DNA from: Nocardioides sambongensis
GTDB taxonomy: Bacteria; Actinomycetota; Actinomycetes; Propionibacteriales; Nocardioidaceae
DNA: 64,000 nucleotides
Assembly (NCBI RefSeq): GCF_006494815.1
Contig: NZ_CP041091.1
Span: 2,494,501-2,558,500, forward strand
Reading direction: 5' to 3'
The notes under the pieces are model-generated. The model was not told the origin of the DNA, did not search any database, and worked only from the letters and a program-made list of their open reading frames with translations. Below are positions 50,827 through 59,033 of the stretch, one piece after another (within the stretch, counting starts at the first letter, position 1; the number at the start of each line of letters is the position of its first letter). The position numbers and the translations under genes are program-made.

Positions 50827-50860
50827 CGGAGATCTACGATCCGCGTCATCAGCGCTGCCC

Positions 50861-51030
50861 GTTGAAGCAGACCGAGAACGCCGCGTTCCGGTGGGTGTTG
50901 GCCACTCCCGATTGACGCCGAAAAGCACGCTCTGAACGCTGCAACGCGACCCCGGGACCGATGGACGTCGTCGACGACGAATAGGGCTCAATCGGACTTC
51001 TCGCGGCCCACCTTGCGGACCGCTGGGTCA
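50861..51030 (+). repeat. Boundary repeat D, diverged copy of 51562-51726
   Basis: Aligns with 51562-51726 over about 165 bases, with shared blocks such as GTTGAAGC(A/G)GA(C/A)CGAGAAC and, at the far end, TTGCGGACCGCTGG. The period is about 700 bases. The similarity is diverged, so the duplication is old. It begins 34 bases after the SWIM gene. Confidence 0.5.
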
Positions 51031-51189
51031 TCGCGGCAGCCCTCGGGCGAGTGCGGCGTCGAGCAGCGTCCGGGCGACCTGCTCGGCCTTCTCGGTTGCC
51101 GCGGCCCCGACCGGCTTCGCCTCGTTGCCTGCTGGTCGCGAGTGAGCAGAGTCAACGCCATGGCAACTCCCCGACGACAGCGACTGTGG

Positions 51190-51465
51190 GACCGATGCGC
51201 ACGTCGTCCAGGAACCCGGAGGGCTCGGCGAACTCCGCCGGGGTGAGGATCGTCGGGTCACGGGAGGGTGCACCGCGGCCTCGATGCGACCGAACTCGTC
51301 GGCCAGCATCACCACCGGGCCCGTCACGACCCGGAGGATCTCGCGCAGGGGGCGCACGATCGGGCTCTCTTCCTTGGCCCGAATCAGCCTCGCCATGTCA
51401 GTCGGGCAGTCCCGCCCGTGATGCTCCCTGCGCCGATCCTGTGTGCCGATCCGTGTCCCGCCGAG
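51190..51465 (-). pseudogene. Nucleotidyltransferase-domain (MNT-like) regulator remnant
   Basis: Minus-strand frames encode AKEESPIVRPLREILRVVTG followed, after a frame change, by TILTPAEFAEPSGFLDDVRI and a stop near 51170. These match the linker and the end of HTH-nucleotidyltransferase proteins (NPLFRPLRQIL... VNPTxxTPEEF...GFLxxV). The catalytic GSxxR...DIDV core between them is absent. So this is a deleted copy, perhaps once paired with a HEPN toxin. The assignment is by pattern only. Confidence 0.4.
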
Positions 51466-51726
51466 AGCCATCTCGGTCCGCCAGGCTGTGTGTCTTGCGG
51501 ACTCTGATTGCAAACCGAGAGCGGCTACCCCACCTACCTGCGCAGACGCGACGACTCACACGTTGAAGCGGAACGAGAACCGGGGTTTTCGGGTATTGGC
51601 GGTCACCGTTGGTTGAGGCCGGAAAACGCGGTCTGACCTGCGAAAACGCGTTCGTGGGACCGTTGGACGTCGTTGGCGAGGATCGGTCTCGGCCGGACTT
51701 CTTGCGGACTGTTTGCGGACCGCTGG
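51404..51726 (+). repeat. Boundary repeat B with ychF-like core
   Basis: Contains the 24-base match to repeat A (51404-51427), the 41-base match (51536-51576), the exact core ACGTTGAAGCGGAAC (51560-51574) shared with the ychF 3' end (53232-53246), and TTGCGGACTGTTTGCGG (51701-51717). The last is nearly repeated at 53166-53182. Interpreted as an attachment-type junction; the AbiEii-type pair lies between this copy and ychF. Confidence 0.6.
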
Positions 51727-51779
51727 ACGGTCGGAGACCCTGAGGTTGTTCGTCGCGGACTCACCGACATGACGTCAGG

Positions 51780-52502
51780 CTAGTCCGGGCCCCGACCTAG
51801 ACCTTCGATCTTCGCGGATCGTGCGGACAAGTCGCGGATGCTCTGCCAGACGGCTGCTCGGGGCGCGTCGATCTTGAGTGCTCGGATGCATTCGTCGAGA
51901 CGCTGCGGGCGATCTCGGAGGTAGGTGACTGCCTTGTCGAGGCTCTCGCCGACCGTCTTGCCGTATGCATCGACCGCCTTGCGCGCGCCGGCCTTCAGGG
52001 CGGCGGTGTCGGGCTTCATCATGGCCAGGTCGATGACGTCGCGGCTGAACGTCGACGTGTCTGCCCAGCGGTCGTCATTGGCGAGCAGCTTGGTTGCGAC
52101 CTGGTCGGTTCGCGTCAGGATCCGCAAGCCACAGATCTCATCGCCCGGGGTGGGAGTGTCGAGGTCGATGCGACCTTCATGGATGATCTCGAACTTGATC
52201 GCAATCCCCGCAACGAGCACCGAGGTCCTGATGCCGTAACCGTCAACAGAGGGTGCTCGACCCACGTCCAGCTCGCGCGTGGCCAGGGCATCGAGCCCGT
52301 GATCCCTGACCATCTGGCGCAGCGCTCGGTAGGACCGCTGGTCGGAGACCAGGAAGTCGATGTCGACCGATTCGCGGAACTCACCGTTGGCAAGGACGAT
52401 CGCGGTCCCGCCTCCGAACCAGCAGTTGTGCTCTGCCAGGAGCGGTCCGTCGAGCATCGACAGCACCTCGGCCACCTGTTGATGGTGCAGCCGCCTAAAC
52501 AA
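51780..52502 (-). CDS. AbiEii-type nucleotidyltransferase toxin
   Basis: A 240-residue nucleotidyltransferase-fold protein. The catalytic pattern FGGGTAIVLANGEFRESVDI continues with DFLV (GG...SxDID) and the metal residues fit AbiEii/AbiGii toxins, which transfer nucleotides to RNA targets. The start chosen is TTG at 52502, because GGGAGG precedes it and it overlaps the antitoxin stop by eight bases. A later ATG (52459) would cut into the conserved part. Forms a toxin-antitoxin or phage-abortive pair with the HTH gene. Confidence 0.82.
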   Translation of the reverse strand: MFRRLHHQQVAEVLSMLDGPLLAEHNCWFGGGTAIVLANGEFRESVDIDFLVSDQRSYRALRQMVRDHGLDALATRELDVGRAPSVDGYGIRTSVLVAGIAIKFEIIHEGRIDLDTPTPGDEICGLRILTRTDQVATKLLANDDRWADTSTFSRDVIDLAMMKPDTAALKAGARKAVDAYGKTVGESLDKAVTYLRDRPQRLDECIRALKIDAPRAAVWQSIRDLSARSAKIEGLGRGPD

Positions 52503-52956
52503 GGAGCCTCCCGTTGCTGTAGGTGTCCGCCAGGTGCTGGATGAATGCCTTCTCGTGGTCAGTCAGCGTCTCCTGGTTGAGGTGTCGCCATCCGCGTTCA
52601 TAGAGATTGAGCGCCTCCGCCTCGGTGATGGTGGTGCCGGCGTCGGTCTGCCAGGCCAGCGTGCGGAGACCGGGGTACTCGCCGACCGTGATCGTCGCCG
52701 GTTCTGCTGCTGGAGCGTCGAGGATCGGGACGACGAGGTGAAGTCCGAGTGCGGCGGCAACGTTGATGTAGGCGCCGATCGTGACCGAGGGGTTGCCGGC
52801 CTCGATCCTGTGCAGGGTCACGCGCGACACGCCAGCAGCTTCGGCACAGGCCACTACCGTGACACCGAGGGCCTTCCGGCGTTCGCGCAGCCGGGCACCT
52901 AGGCGTTCGAGGTCCGCCTGCTGCTCGGGGCTCGTGTACGGGCTGGCTGCTGGCAT
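52495..52956 (-). CDS. HTH (XRE-type) antitoxin of the AbiEii-type pair
   Basis: A 153-residue DNA-binding protein with an XRE helix-turn-helix (LGARLRERRKALGVTVVACA, then GVSRVTLHRIEAGNPSVTIG). A C-terminal part (TITEAEALNLYERGWRHL) presumably contacts the toxin. ATG at 52956 lies seven bases after TAAAAT, so the mRNA is probably leaderless. It overlaps the toxin gene by eight bases. Autoregulation through the inverted repeat around its promoter is likely. Confidence 0.85.
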   Translation of the reverse strand: MPAASPYTSPEQQADLERLGARLRERRKALGVTVVACAEAAGVSRVTLHRIEAGNPSVTIGAYINVAAALGLHLVVPILDAPAAEPATITVGEYPGLRTLAWQTDAGTTITEAEALNLYERGWRHLNQETLTDHEKAFIQHLADTYSNGRLLV

Positions 52957-53002
52957 GTTTCTCATTTTAGCCATTCGGCCCCTCAGGTCAATAATGAGAA
53001 AC
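52957..53002 (-). promoter_or_regulatory. Promoter and palindromic operator of the HTH/AbiEii pair
   Basis: Minus-strand promoter TTGACC (-35, 52986-52991), 16 bases, TAAAAT (-10, 52964-52969). Flanking it, GTTTCTCATT (52957-52966) and AATGAGAAAC (52993-53002) form a perfect ten-base inverted repeat with 26 bases between arms. One arm covers the -10/start region and the other lies just upstream of the -35, so a dimeric antitoxin could clamp the promoter. Confidence 0.65.
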
Positions 53003-53187
53003 GATTCGAATGATCTCTCGCTCCGGTCGCGTCGACCGCGTCGCCATCGCCATTCCGACCGACTCGGGTAGCTGGAAGGCGAAGCCCCCTGCGCCGCCGG
53101 AGACACGCACCCGGGGTCGGGAGATCGGCCCTCCGAACGGCCAGATCGAGCCATCACGCTATTTCTTGCGGACTGTGTGCGGGCCGG

Positions 53188-53205
53188 GAGGGGTCACACC
53201 CCCTC
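53188..53205 (-). terminator. Stem-loop downstream of ychF
   Basis: GAGGGG (53188-53193) and CCCCTC (53200-53205) pair around a six-base loop, 22 bases after the ychF stop codon. Probable ychF terminator; no T tract. Confidence 0.4.
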
Positions 53206-53206
53206 T

Positions 53207-53246
53207 GACCTGCGGTTGTACGGCGATTCAGACGTTGAAGCGGAAC
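53207..53246 (-). other. Candidate attachment site at the ychF 3' end
   Basis: The last codons and stop of ychF with the adjacent flank match repeats A and B over about 40 bases, with the 15-base core ACGTTGAAGCGGAAC (53232-53246) identical to 51560-51574. Insertions that duplicate a gene's 3' end in this way leave the gene intact, as seen here. No integrase gene lies in the window. Confidence 0.5.
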
Positions 53247-54301
53247 TCCACCACGTCGCCGTCGGCCATCACGTAGTCCTTGCCCTCCATCCGGACCTTC
53301 CCGGCCTCCCTGGCCTTGACCATCGATCCCGCGGCGACCAGGTCGTCGAAGGAGATGATCTCGGCCTTGATGAAGCCCTTCTGGAAGTCGGTGTGGATCA
53401 CGCCGGCGGCCTCGGGGGCGGTGGCGCCCTTCCTGATCGTCCAGGCGCGGGCCTCCTTGGGGCCGGCGGTCAGGTAGGTCTGCAGGCCGAGGGTGTCGAA
53501 ACCGACCCTGGCCAGCACCTCCAGACCCGGCTCGTCGATGCCGGCCTCGGCGAGGAACTCGGCGGCCTCCTCGTCGTCGAGCTCGACCAGCTCGGCCTCG
53601 AACTTGGCGTCGAGGAAGATCGCCTCGGCGGGCGCGACGAGCTCGCGCATCCGGGTCTTGAGCTCCTCGTCGGCCAGCTCGTCGCTGTCGCAGTTGAAGA
53701 CGTAGATGAACGGCTTGGCCGTCAGCAGGGACAGCTCGCGGAGCAGGTCGCGGTCGATGTCGGTGGCGATGATCGGGGTGCCGGCCTCCAGCGCCTCCTT
53801 GGCGGCCTTCGCCGCCTCCAGGTTGGCGACCAGGTCCTTGACCTTGCGCGACTCCTTCTCCAGCCGGACCACCGCCTTCTCCACGGTCTCCAGGTCGGCC
53901 AGGATCAGCTCGGTGGAGATGGTGGAGATGTCGTTGCCGGGGTTGACCTCGCCGTCGACGTGGGTGACGTCCTCGTCCCGGAAGACGCGGGTCACCTGGC
54001 AGATCGCGGCGGACTCCCGGATGTGGGAGAGGAACTTGTTGCCCAGGCCCTCGCCCTGGGAGGCGCCGCGGACGATGCCGGCGATGTCGACGAACTCCAC
54101 CGTGGCCGGCAGCACCCGCTCGCTGGAGAAGATCTCGGCCAGCCGGCCGAGCCGGCTGTCGGGGACGCCGACGACGCCGACGTTCGGCTCGATGGTGGCG
54201 AACGGATAGTTCGCCGCCAGCACGTCGTTCTTGGTCAACGCGTTGAAGAGCGTCGACTTGCCTGCGTTCGGGAGTCCGACGATGCCGATGGTGAGTGCCA
54301 C
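53228..54301 (-). CDS. ychF: Ribosome-binding ATPase YchF
   Basis: Universally conserved 357-residue P-loop protein of the Obg group that hydrolyses ATP and binds ribosomes. G1 motif GLPNAGKSTLFNAL, G3 DIAGIVRGASQGEGLG, a coiled-coil insert (EKAVVRLEKESRKVKDLVAN) and a C-terminal TGS domain ending FRFNV. Length agrees with the family (about 360). The GTG at 54301 stands eight bases after TAGAAT (leaderless). The accessory island abuts its 3' end. Confidence 0.96.
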   Translation of the reverse strand: MALTIGIVGLPNAGKSTLFNALTKNDVLAANYPFATIEPNVGVVGVPDSRLGRLAEIFSSERVLPATVEFVDIAGIVRGASQGEGLGNKFLSHIRESAAICQVTRVFRDEDVTHVDGEVNPGNDISTISTELILADLETVEKAVVRLEKESRKVKDLVANLEAAKAAKEALEAGTPIIATDIDRDLLRELSLLTAKPFIYVFNCDSDELADEELKTRMRELVAPAEAIFLDAKFEAELVELDDEEAAEFLAEAGIDEPGLEVLARVGFDTLGLQTYLTAGPKEARAWTIRKGATAPEAAGVIHTDFQKGFIKAEIISFDDLVAAGSMVKAREAGKVRMEGKDYVMADGDVVEFRFNV

Positions 54302-54382
54302 GACGGGCGATTCTAGGGCGCCGGAGCGGGGTGCCCCGAATCCCTGCGGATCCGCAGGACACCCCGCCCCGGCACGCGGGGG

Positions 54383-55206
54383 TCAGTAGCCGTAGAGCTC
54401 CTGGACGCCCTCGACGTCGTAGTCGCTGAACTCCAGGTCGGAGGACGCGCCGTTGCACTGCGGGTAGTGCATGATCGACGCGCCGTCGTACGGCGTCAGC
54501 GGCCGCCAGTTGTTGTCCTCGAAGCAGGTGCCGGCCTCGGGCCGGGTGTGCTCGTGGCGGAAGCCCAGGGCGTGGCCGAGCTCGTGGCCGAGGATGTCGC
54601 CGGGCTCCCAGGTGCCGGAGTCCCAGATGGAGTCGTCGACCAGCACGTTGCGCACGCTCTTGGAGCTGGAGGGGAAGAAGGCCCGGGCGATGTACTGGCT
54701 GGTGTTGACCGGCTCGACGGAGAACGTCACCGCGCTGTTGCTGGTGGTGCAGTCACCGTCCTCGGCGGACACGTAGACGAAGTCGATCGCCGAGCTGGCC
54801 GACTCCCACAGTCCGGCACCGTCGGCCATCGCGTCCACCATGGCGGCGTGGTCGGTGCCGAAGTCGTCGCTCACGCAGTAGCTGAGCGCCCCCACCTCGC
54901 TGTCGGACCAGGCGTCGTCGACGCCGTTGACGGTGTTGACGACCAGGCCGTTCTCCGGCGTCTGCTGCTGGGCGACCATCGCCTCGTAGAACTTCTTGAG
55001 CTGGCCGGTGCTCTTCAGCGGCTCGTCGCCGTTCACGATGTACTGCCCGTCGGCGTCCCGGTAGGTCGACGCCTTGAACTCCTTGAAGGTCGGCACCTCG
55101 CCGTCCTCGCTCGCGGGGCGCTGTAGGCGCTGACGCCCGCTCCGGAGAGGGCGGCGACCAGGCAGGCCCCGGATGCGATCGCGATCCGGTTGATGTGGTG
55201 ACGCAT
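54383..55206 (-). CDS. Secreted zinc metalloprotease (matrixin-like), one apparent frameshift
   Basis: An exported protease of about 274 residues. A signal peptide (MRHHINRIAIASGACLVAAL) precedes a domain with the zinc motif HELGHALGFRHEH and the Met-turn SIMHYP, as in metzincins. Four Cys in the mature part suggest disulfides. The signal peptide and mature domain are in different frames; one extra G at the run 55115-55118 gives the smooth SAPASEDGEVPTFKEF junction. ATG at 55206 follows AAAGGA. Upstream elements are listed separately. Confidence 0.85.
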
Positions 55207-55228
55207 GAAAAATCCTTTCGTTCCCGAG

Positions 55229-55288
55229 ATGGAGAATCCATCACAACCGCGGTTTCGCGCCCGATCCAAGAAAATCTCTGCATCACAA
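55229..55288 (-). promoter_or_regulatory. Repeated TTGTGATG elements upstream of the metalloprotease gene
   Basis: CATCACAA occurs at 55239-55246 and 55281-55288 (TTGTGATG on the coding strand), 42 bases apart, about four helical turns. The nearer copy joins a perfect palindrome GATGGA-GAA-TCCATC (55229-55243). Spacing and symmetry suggest an operator. TGTGA recalls the half-site of Crp-type regulators, but the match is too short to name one. Confidence 0.35.
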
Positions 55289-55378
55289 ATCCGCAGACGC
55301 CGGTGCTTGCAGCGACCTGAACCGACCCCACGGCGCCCGGTCGGGGCCGACCGATGAGCCGACCGATACCGTTGCCGG

Positions 55379-56167
55379 ATGCGGATCGCCACCTGGAACG
55401 TGAACTCCCTGCGATCGCGGATCGACCGGGTCGAGGAGTTCCTGGCCCGCCACGAGATCGACGTCCTGGCGCTCCAGGAGACGAAGGCCCGGGAGGAGCA
55501 GCTGCCGCTGATGGGCCTGCAGAGTGCGGGCTACGAGATCGCCGCCGCCGGCTACAACCAGTGGAACGGCGTGGCCCTGATCAGCCGGGTCGGCATCGAG
55601 GACGTCGAGGTCGGCTTCCCGGGGATGCCCGGCTGGGGCGACCCGGTCGCGGCGGAGGCACGGGCGATCGGTGCGACCTGCGGCGGCGTGCGGATCTGGA
55701 GCCTCTACGTGCCCAACGGCCGCAAGCCCGACGACCCGCACTACGTCTACAAGCTGGACTGGCTGGCCCGGCTGCGCGAGGCGGCCGGTGGCTGGCTCGA
55801 CGGCCAGACCGCGCTGGTCGGCGACTGGAACGTCTGCCCGACCGACGAGGACGTCTTCGACGTCACCCAGTTCGCCAGGTCCACCCACGTCACCCCACCC
55901 GAGCGTGCGGCCTTCGCCGCCTTCCTCGACGACGGGTACGTCGACGTGGTGCGGCCGCACTGCCCCGGTCCGGACGTCTACACCTACTGGGACTACTACC
56001 GGCAGCGGTTCGAGCGGAACCGGGGCCTGCGCATCGACTACGTGCTGGGCTCACCCGCCCTGGCCGCGCGGGTCACCGGCGCCTTCATCGACACCGACGA
56101 GCGCGACCCGGCCAACGGCGCGACCAACCCCTCCGACCACGCGCCGGTGGTCGTCGACCTGGCCTGA
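55379..56167 (+). CDS. xth: Exodeoxyribonuclease III / AP endonuclease
   Basis: A 262-residue base-excision repair nuclease that cuts at abasic sites and trims 3' blocked ends. Motifs: ATWNVNSLRSR, LALQETKA (metal Glu), SLYVPNGRK, VGDWNVCPTDEDVFD (catalytic Asp and Asn) and NPSDHAPVVVDL (Asp-His). The ATG at 55379 lies six bases after TACCGT (55367-55372), a leaderless start. Divergent from the metalloprotease. Confidence 0.95.
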   Translation: MRIATWNVNSLRSRIDRVEEFLARHEIDVLALQETKAREEQLPLMGLQSAGYEIAAAGYNQWNGVALISRVGIEDVEVGFPGMPGWGDPVAAEARAIGATCGGVRIWSLYVPNGRKPDDPHYVYKLDWLARLREAAGGWLDGQTALVGDWNVCPTDEDVFDVTQFARSTHVTPPERAAFAAFLDDGYVDVVRPHCPGPDVYTYWDYYRQRFERNRGLRIDYVLGSPALAARVTGAFIDTDERDPANGATNPSDHAPVVVDLA

Positions 56168-56180
56168 TCCGCCAGCGGCC

Positions 56181-56966
56181 TCAGAGGCCCTGCCACGCCG
56201 GCTTGGCGTCGTACACCTCGCGGTAGTGGTCCAGGCGGTCCAGCCGGGCGCCGGCAGCGTCGTCGACCAGCACGGTGACGTGCGGGTGGTGCTGCAGCAC
56301 CGAGGCCGGGCACGAGGCCGAGACCGGCCCCTCCACCGCCGCCGCGAGCGCCTCCGCCTTGCCGGCGCCGCTGGCCAGCAGGACCAGGTGCCGAGCGCGC
56401 AGGATCGTGGCCAGGCCCTGGGTGAGCACGTGGTGCGGCACCTCCTCGAGCGAGCCGAAGAACCGGGCGTTGTCCTGCCGGGTCTGCTCGGTCAGCGTCT
56501 TGATCCGGGTCAGCGACCCGAGCGACGAGCCGGGCTCGTTGAACGCCAGGTGGCCGTCCGAGCCGATCCCGAGCAGCTGCACGTCGACGCCGCCGACCGC
56601 CTCCAGGGCGGCCTCGTACCGCTCGCCGGCATCGGCGAGCCCCGCGGGCGACGGGTCCGGACCGGCCACCCGGCCGGGCTCGATCCCGAGGTCGTCGGTG
56701 AGCTCGCGGGCGATGGTCGCCCGATAGCTCTCGGGGTGCCCGTCGGGCAGACCGACGTACTCGTCGAGGTTGAAGCAGCGCACCCGCCGGTACGACGGCC
56801 CCTCGCCGGCGCGGTGCCGCCGGACCAGCTCGCGGTAGGTCGGCAGCGGCGTGGAGCCGGTCGCCAGCCCCAGCACCGCCTCGGGCCGGCGTCGCACCAC
56901 CGACTCGATCACGTCCGCCGCGACGCGTCCGATCTCCTCGGCGCCGGCGAGCGGCACGACCTCCAT
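56181..56966 (-). CDS. nagB: Glucosamine-6-phosphate deaminase
   Basis: Converts glucosamine 6-phosphate to fructose 6-phosphate and ammonia, the exit of amino sugars to glycolysis. The 261-residue protein has LGLATGSTPLPTYREL, FNLDEYVGLPDGHPESY and LGIGSDGHLAFNEPGS, all NagB signatures. ATG at 56966 overlaps the nagA stop by one base (TGATG). Last gene of the amino-sugar operon and convergent with xth. An open frame upstream of the ATG belongs to the antisense of nagA and is not used. Confidence 0.95.
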   Translation of the reverse strand: MEVVPLAGAEEIGRVAADVIESVVRRRPEAVLGLATGSTPLPTYRELVRRHRAGEGPSYRRVRCFNLDEYVGLPDGHPESYRATIARELTDDLGIEPGRVAGPDPSPAGLADAGERYEAALEAVGGVDVQLLGIGSDGHLAFNEPGSSLGSLTRIKTLTEQTRQDNARFFGSLEEVPHHVLTQGLATILRARHLVLLASGAGKAEALAAAVEGPVSASCPASVLQHHPHVTVLVDDAAGARLDRLDHYREVYDAKPAWQGL

Positions 56967-58126
56967 CAGCGATCTCCTCCGTCGAAGCTGTCGATGTGGT
57001 GCACGACGTGGCCGCCGACGACGGTGGCGACCACCTCGAAGTCGTCGTCGACCAGGGTCAGGTCGCCGCGGGCGCCGGGGCTGATCCGGCCCCGGCCCGG
57101 GTCGCCGAGCAGGTCTGCGGGGACGCTGGTGCAGGTGGCCACGACGTCGGTCGTGGGCCAGTCGGTGGCGGCGGCGAGCTCGCGCAGGCACTGGGTCAGC
57201 GGGGCCGCGGACCCGGCCAGGGTGCCGTCGACCAACCGCACCGCCCCGGCCTCGACCAGCACGTGCTGGTCGCCCAGACGGGTCTCCCCGTCGGGCAGCC
57301 CGAGCGCGGCGGTGCAGTCGGTGACCGCGAGGGTGCGCTGCGGACCCATCGCATGGGCGTACCCGGTCAGCGATGCCCGGTGCAGGTGGTGGCCGTCGGC
57401 GATCAGCCCGACGGTCAGCCGCGGGTCGGCCAGGGCGACGCCGGCGGGCCCGGGCTCGCGCGCCTGGATCGGCGGCATCGCGTTGCCGAGGTGGGTGACC
57501 ACCCGGGCGCCGCGGTCGAGTGCGTCGAGGACCTGGGTGGTCGCTGCGGCGGTGTGCCCCACCGAGACCAGCACCCCGCGCGCGACCAGCAGGTCGATCA
57601 CCTCGCCCGCGCCGGGCAGCTCGGGGGCGATGGTCACCATCGCCACGCCGTCGGTGCGCGACCACCCCTGCACCAGCTCCGGGGCGGGGGCGCGCAGCCA
57701 GTGCTCGGGGTGGGCACCCTTGCGGGTCGGCGCGATCATCGGCCCCTCGAAGTGCAGGCCGAGCGGCACCGCGCCGCGCCAGCCCGCGGGAGGGCCGGCC
57801 GCGAACACCTCGAGGGCGCGGGCCCGCGCCTCGGGGGCGGAGGTGATCACCGTCGGCAGGAATCCGGTCACACCGAAGCCGGCCAGCGCGGTGCCGGCCT
57901 CCCAGAGCCGGTCGGGCTCGTTGGTGAGATCGATCCCGGCGACGCCGTTGACCTGCAGGTCCAGCCAGCCGGGCAGCACCCGCAGGCCGGAGGCGTCGAG
58001 CACGTCCCCGACCGGCCGGGCGGGGTCGGCGAGATCGGCGGGGTCGGTGACCACACCGTCGACGACGTGCACCTCGCACGGGTCTCCGGCGGCATCGGTG
58101 CCACCCCGAACGGTCAGCGAGCTCAT
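56966..58126 (-). CDS. nagA: N-acetylglucosamine-6-phosphate deacetylase
   Basis: Metal-dependent amidohydrolase removing acetate from GlcNAc-6-phosphate. The 386-residue protein has LDLQVNGVAGIDL, LHFEGPMIAPTRKGAHPEHW, SVGHTAAATTQ, VTHLGNAMPPI, IADGHHLHRASL and the catalytic Asp in AVTDCTAALG. It overlaps the kinase gene by four bases (ATGA) and nagB by one. No frame break. Confidence 0.94.
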   Translation of the reverse strand: MSSLTVRGGTDAAGDPCEVHVVDGVVTDPADLADPARPVGDVLDASGLRVLPGWLDLQVNGVAGIDLTNEPDRLWEAGTALAGFGVTGFLPTVITSAPEARARALEVFAAGPPAGWRGAVPLGLHFEGPMIAPTRKGAHPEHWLRAPAPELVQGWSRTDGVAMVTIAPELPGAGEVIDLLVARGVLVSVGHTAAATTQVLDALDRGARVVTHLGNAMPPIQAREPGPAGVALADPRLTVGLIADGHHLHRASLTGYAHAMGPQRTLAVTDCTAALGLPDGETRLGDQHVLVEAGAVRLVDGTLAGSAAPLTQCLRELAAATDWPTTDVVATCTSVPADLLGDPGRGRISPGARGDLTLVDDDFEVVATVVGGHVVHHIDSFDGGDR

Positions 58127-59033
58127 CGTCCCTCCTCCCCCAGGATCGCCGCTCCGACGGCGGCGACCGGGGTGTCCAGCGGCATCATCGAGAGGCGCCC
58201 GGCCAGGTCGAGCGAGGTCAGGAAGGGCGAGTCGGCGGCCTGCCGGCCCAGCGCCTCGCGCACCGCCTCCAGCAGCGGGTCGCCGACGTGGGCGACGCCC
58301 CCGCCGAGCACCACGGCCGCCGGGTCGACGGCCAGGGCGACCAGGCGCACCGCGTCGGCCACCCGGGCGGCGAACGAGTCCCGTACGGCGATCGCCGCGG
58401 CGTCACCGTCCGCGGCGGCCGCGAAGAGCGCCTGCGCCGGGGGCCCGAGGCGGTCGGCCAGGCGGCCGCCACCGCGGACCCGGAGGCGAAGGTCTCCAGG
58501 CAGCCGACCTGCCCGCAGGGACAGCGCGGGCCGGCCGGGTCGACCGGGATGTGCCCGATCTCGCCGGCTGCGCCGCGCAGCCCACGGCGGATCCGCCCGC
58601 CCAGCACCAGCGCGGCGGCGAGGCCGGTGCCGATGCTCAGGTAGGCCAGGTCGTCGTGGTCGGTGCGGCGCGCGACCCCGAGCGCGGCGGCATTCGCGTC
58701 GTTGTCCACCACGACGGCGGCGTCGATCCGCTCCGAGAGCGCGGCGCCGAGCGGGAACCAGTCCTCGTTCACCCCGAGGTTGACCGCGTTCTGCAGCGTG
58801 CCGCGCGCCGTGTCCACCAGCCCGGGCACACCGACGCCGACCGCATGGGCGGGGCCGGAGCCGGTCTCGGCCCGCAGCTTGTCGACCACCTCCGCGGCGG
58901 CGGCCACCACGGCGTCACCGCCGCTGGGGGTGGGGGTGCGCACCTGGGCGACCACCCGGCCGTCCGGATCCACGGCGACGCCGAGGATCTTGGTCGCGCC
59001 GATGTCCAGCCCGACCCGCATCGCGCCCGTCAT
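58123..59033 (-). CDS. ROK-family sugar kinase (N-acetylglucosamine kinase type), one apparent frameshift
   Basis: Sugar kinase of about 303 residues that would phosphorylate imported GlcNAc for NagA. ATP motif VGLDIGATKILGVAVD, VVDNDANAAALG with catalytic Asp, and the ROK zinc site CPCGQVGCLETFASG. After AVAAAW the frame changes. One added base at 58458-58459 gives WADRLGPPAQALFAAA and continues to ILGEEGR. ATG at 59033 overlaps the GH3 gene stop (ATGA). A ROK regulator is unlikely, as there is no HTH domain. Confidence 0.88.

Larger units (their letters stand above)
50827..51779. other. Gene-poor segment with repeats and a broken nucleotidyltransferase
   Basis: About 950 bases without an intact gene. 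It contains repeat D (50861-51030), the remnant listed at 51190-51465, a stray TTGCGGACT element (51494-51502) and repeat B (51404-51726). Open frames here are Arg/Ser-rich and not convincing. Confidence 0.6.

Noticed and set aside
51028..51513. A 161-residue intact protein on the minus strand
   Set aside because: Only short parts resemble a nucleotidyltransferase regulator, and these lie in two frames; the rest is low-complexity Arg/Ser. Treated as a remnant.
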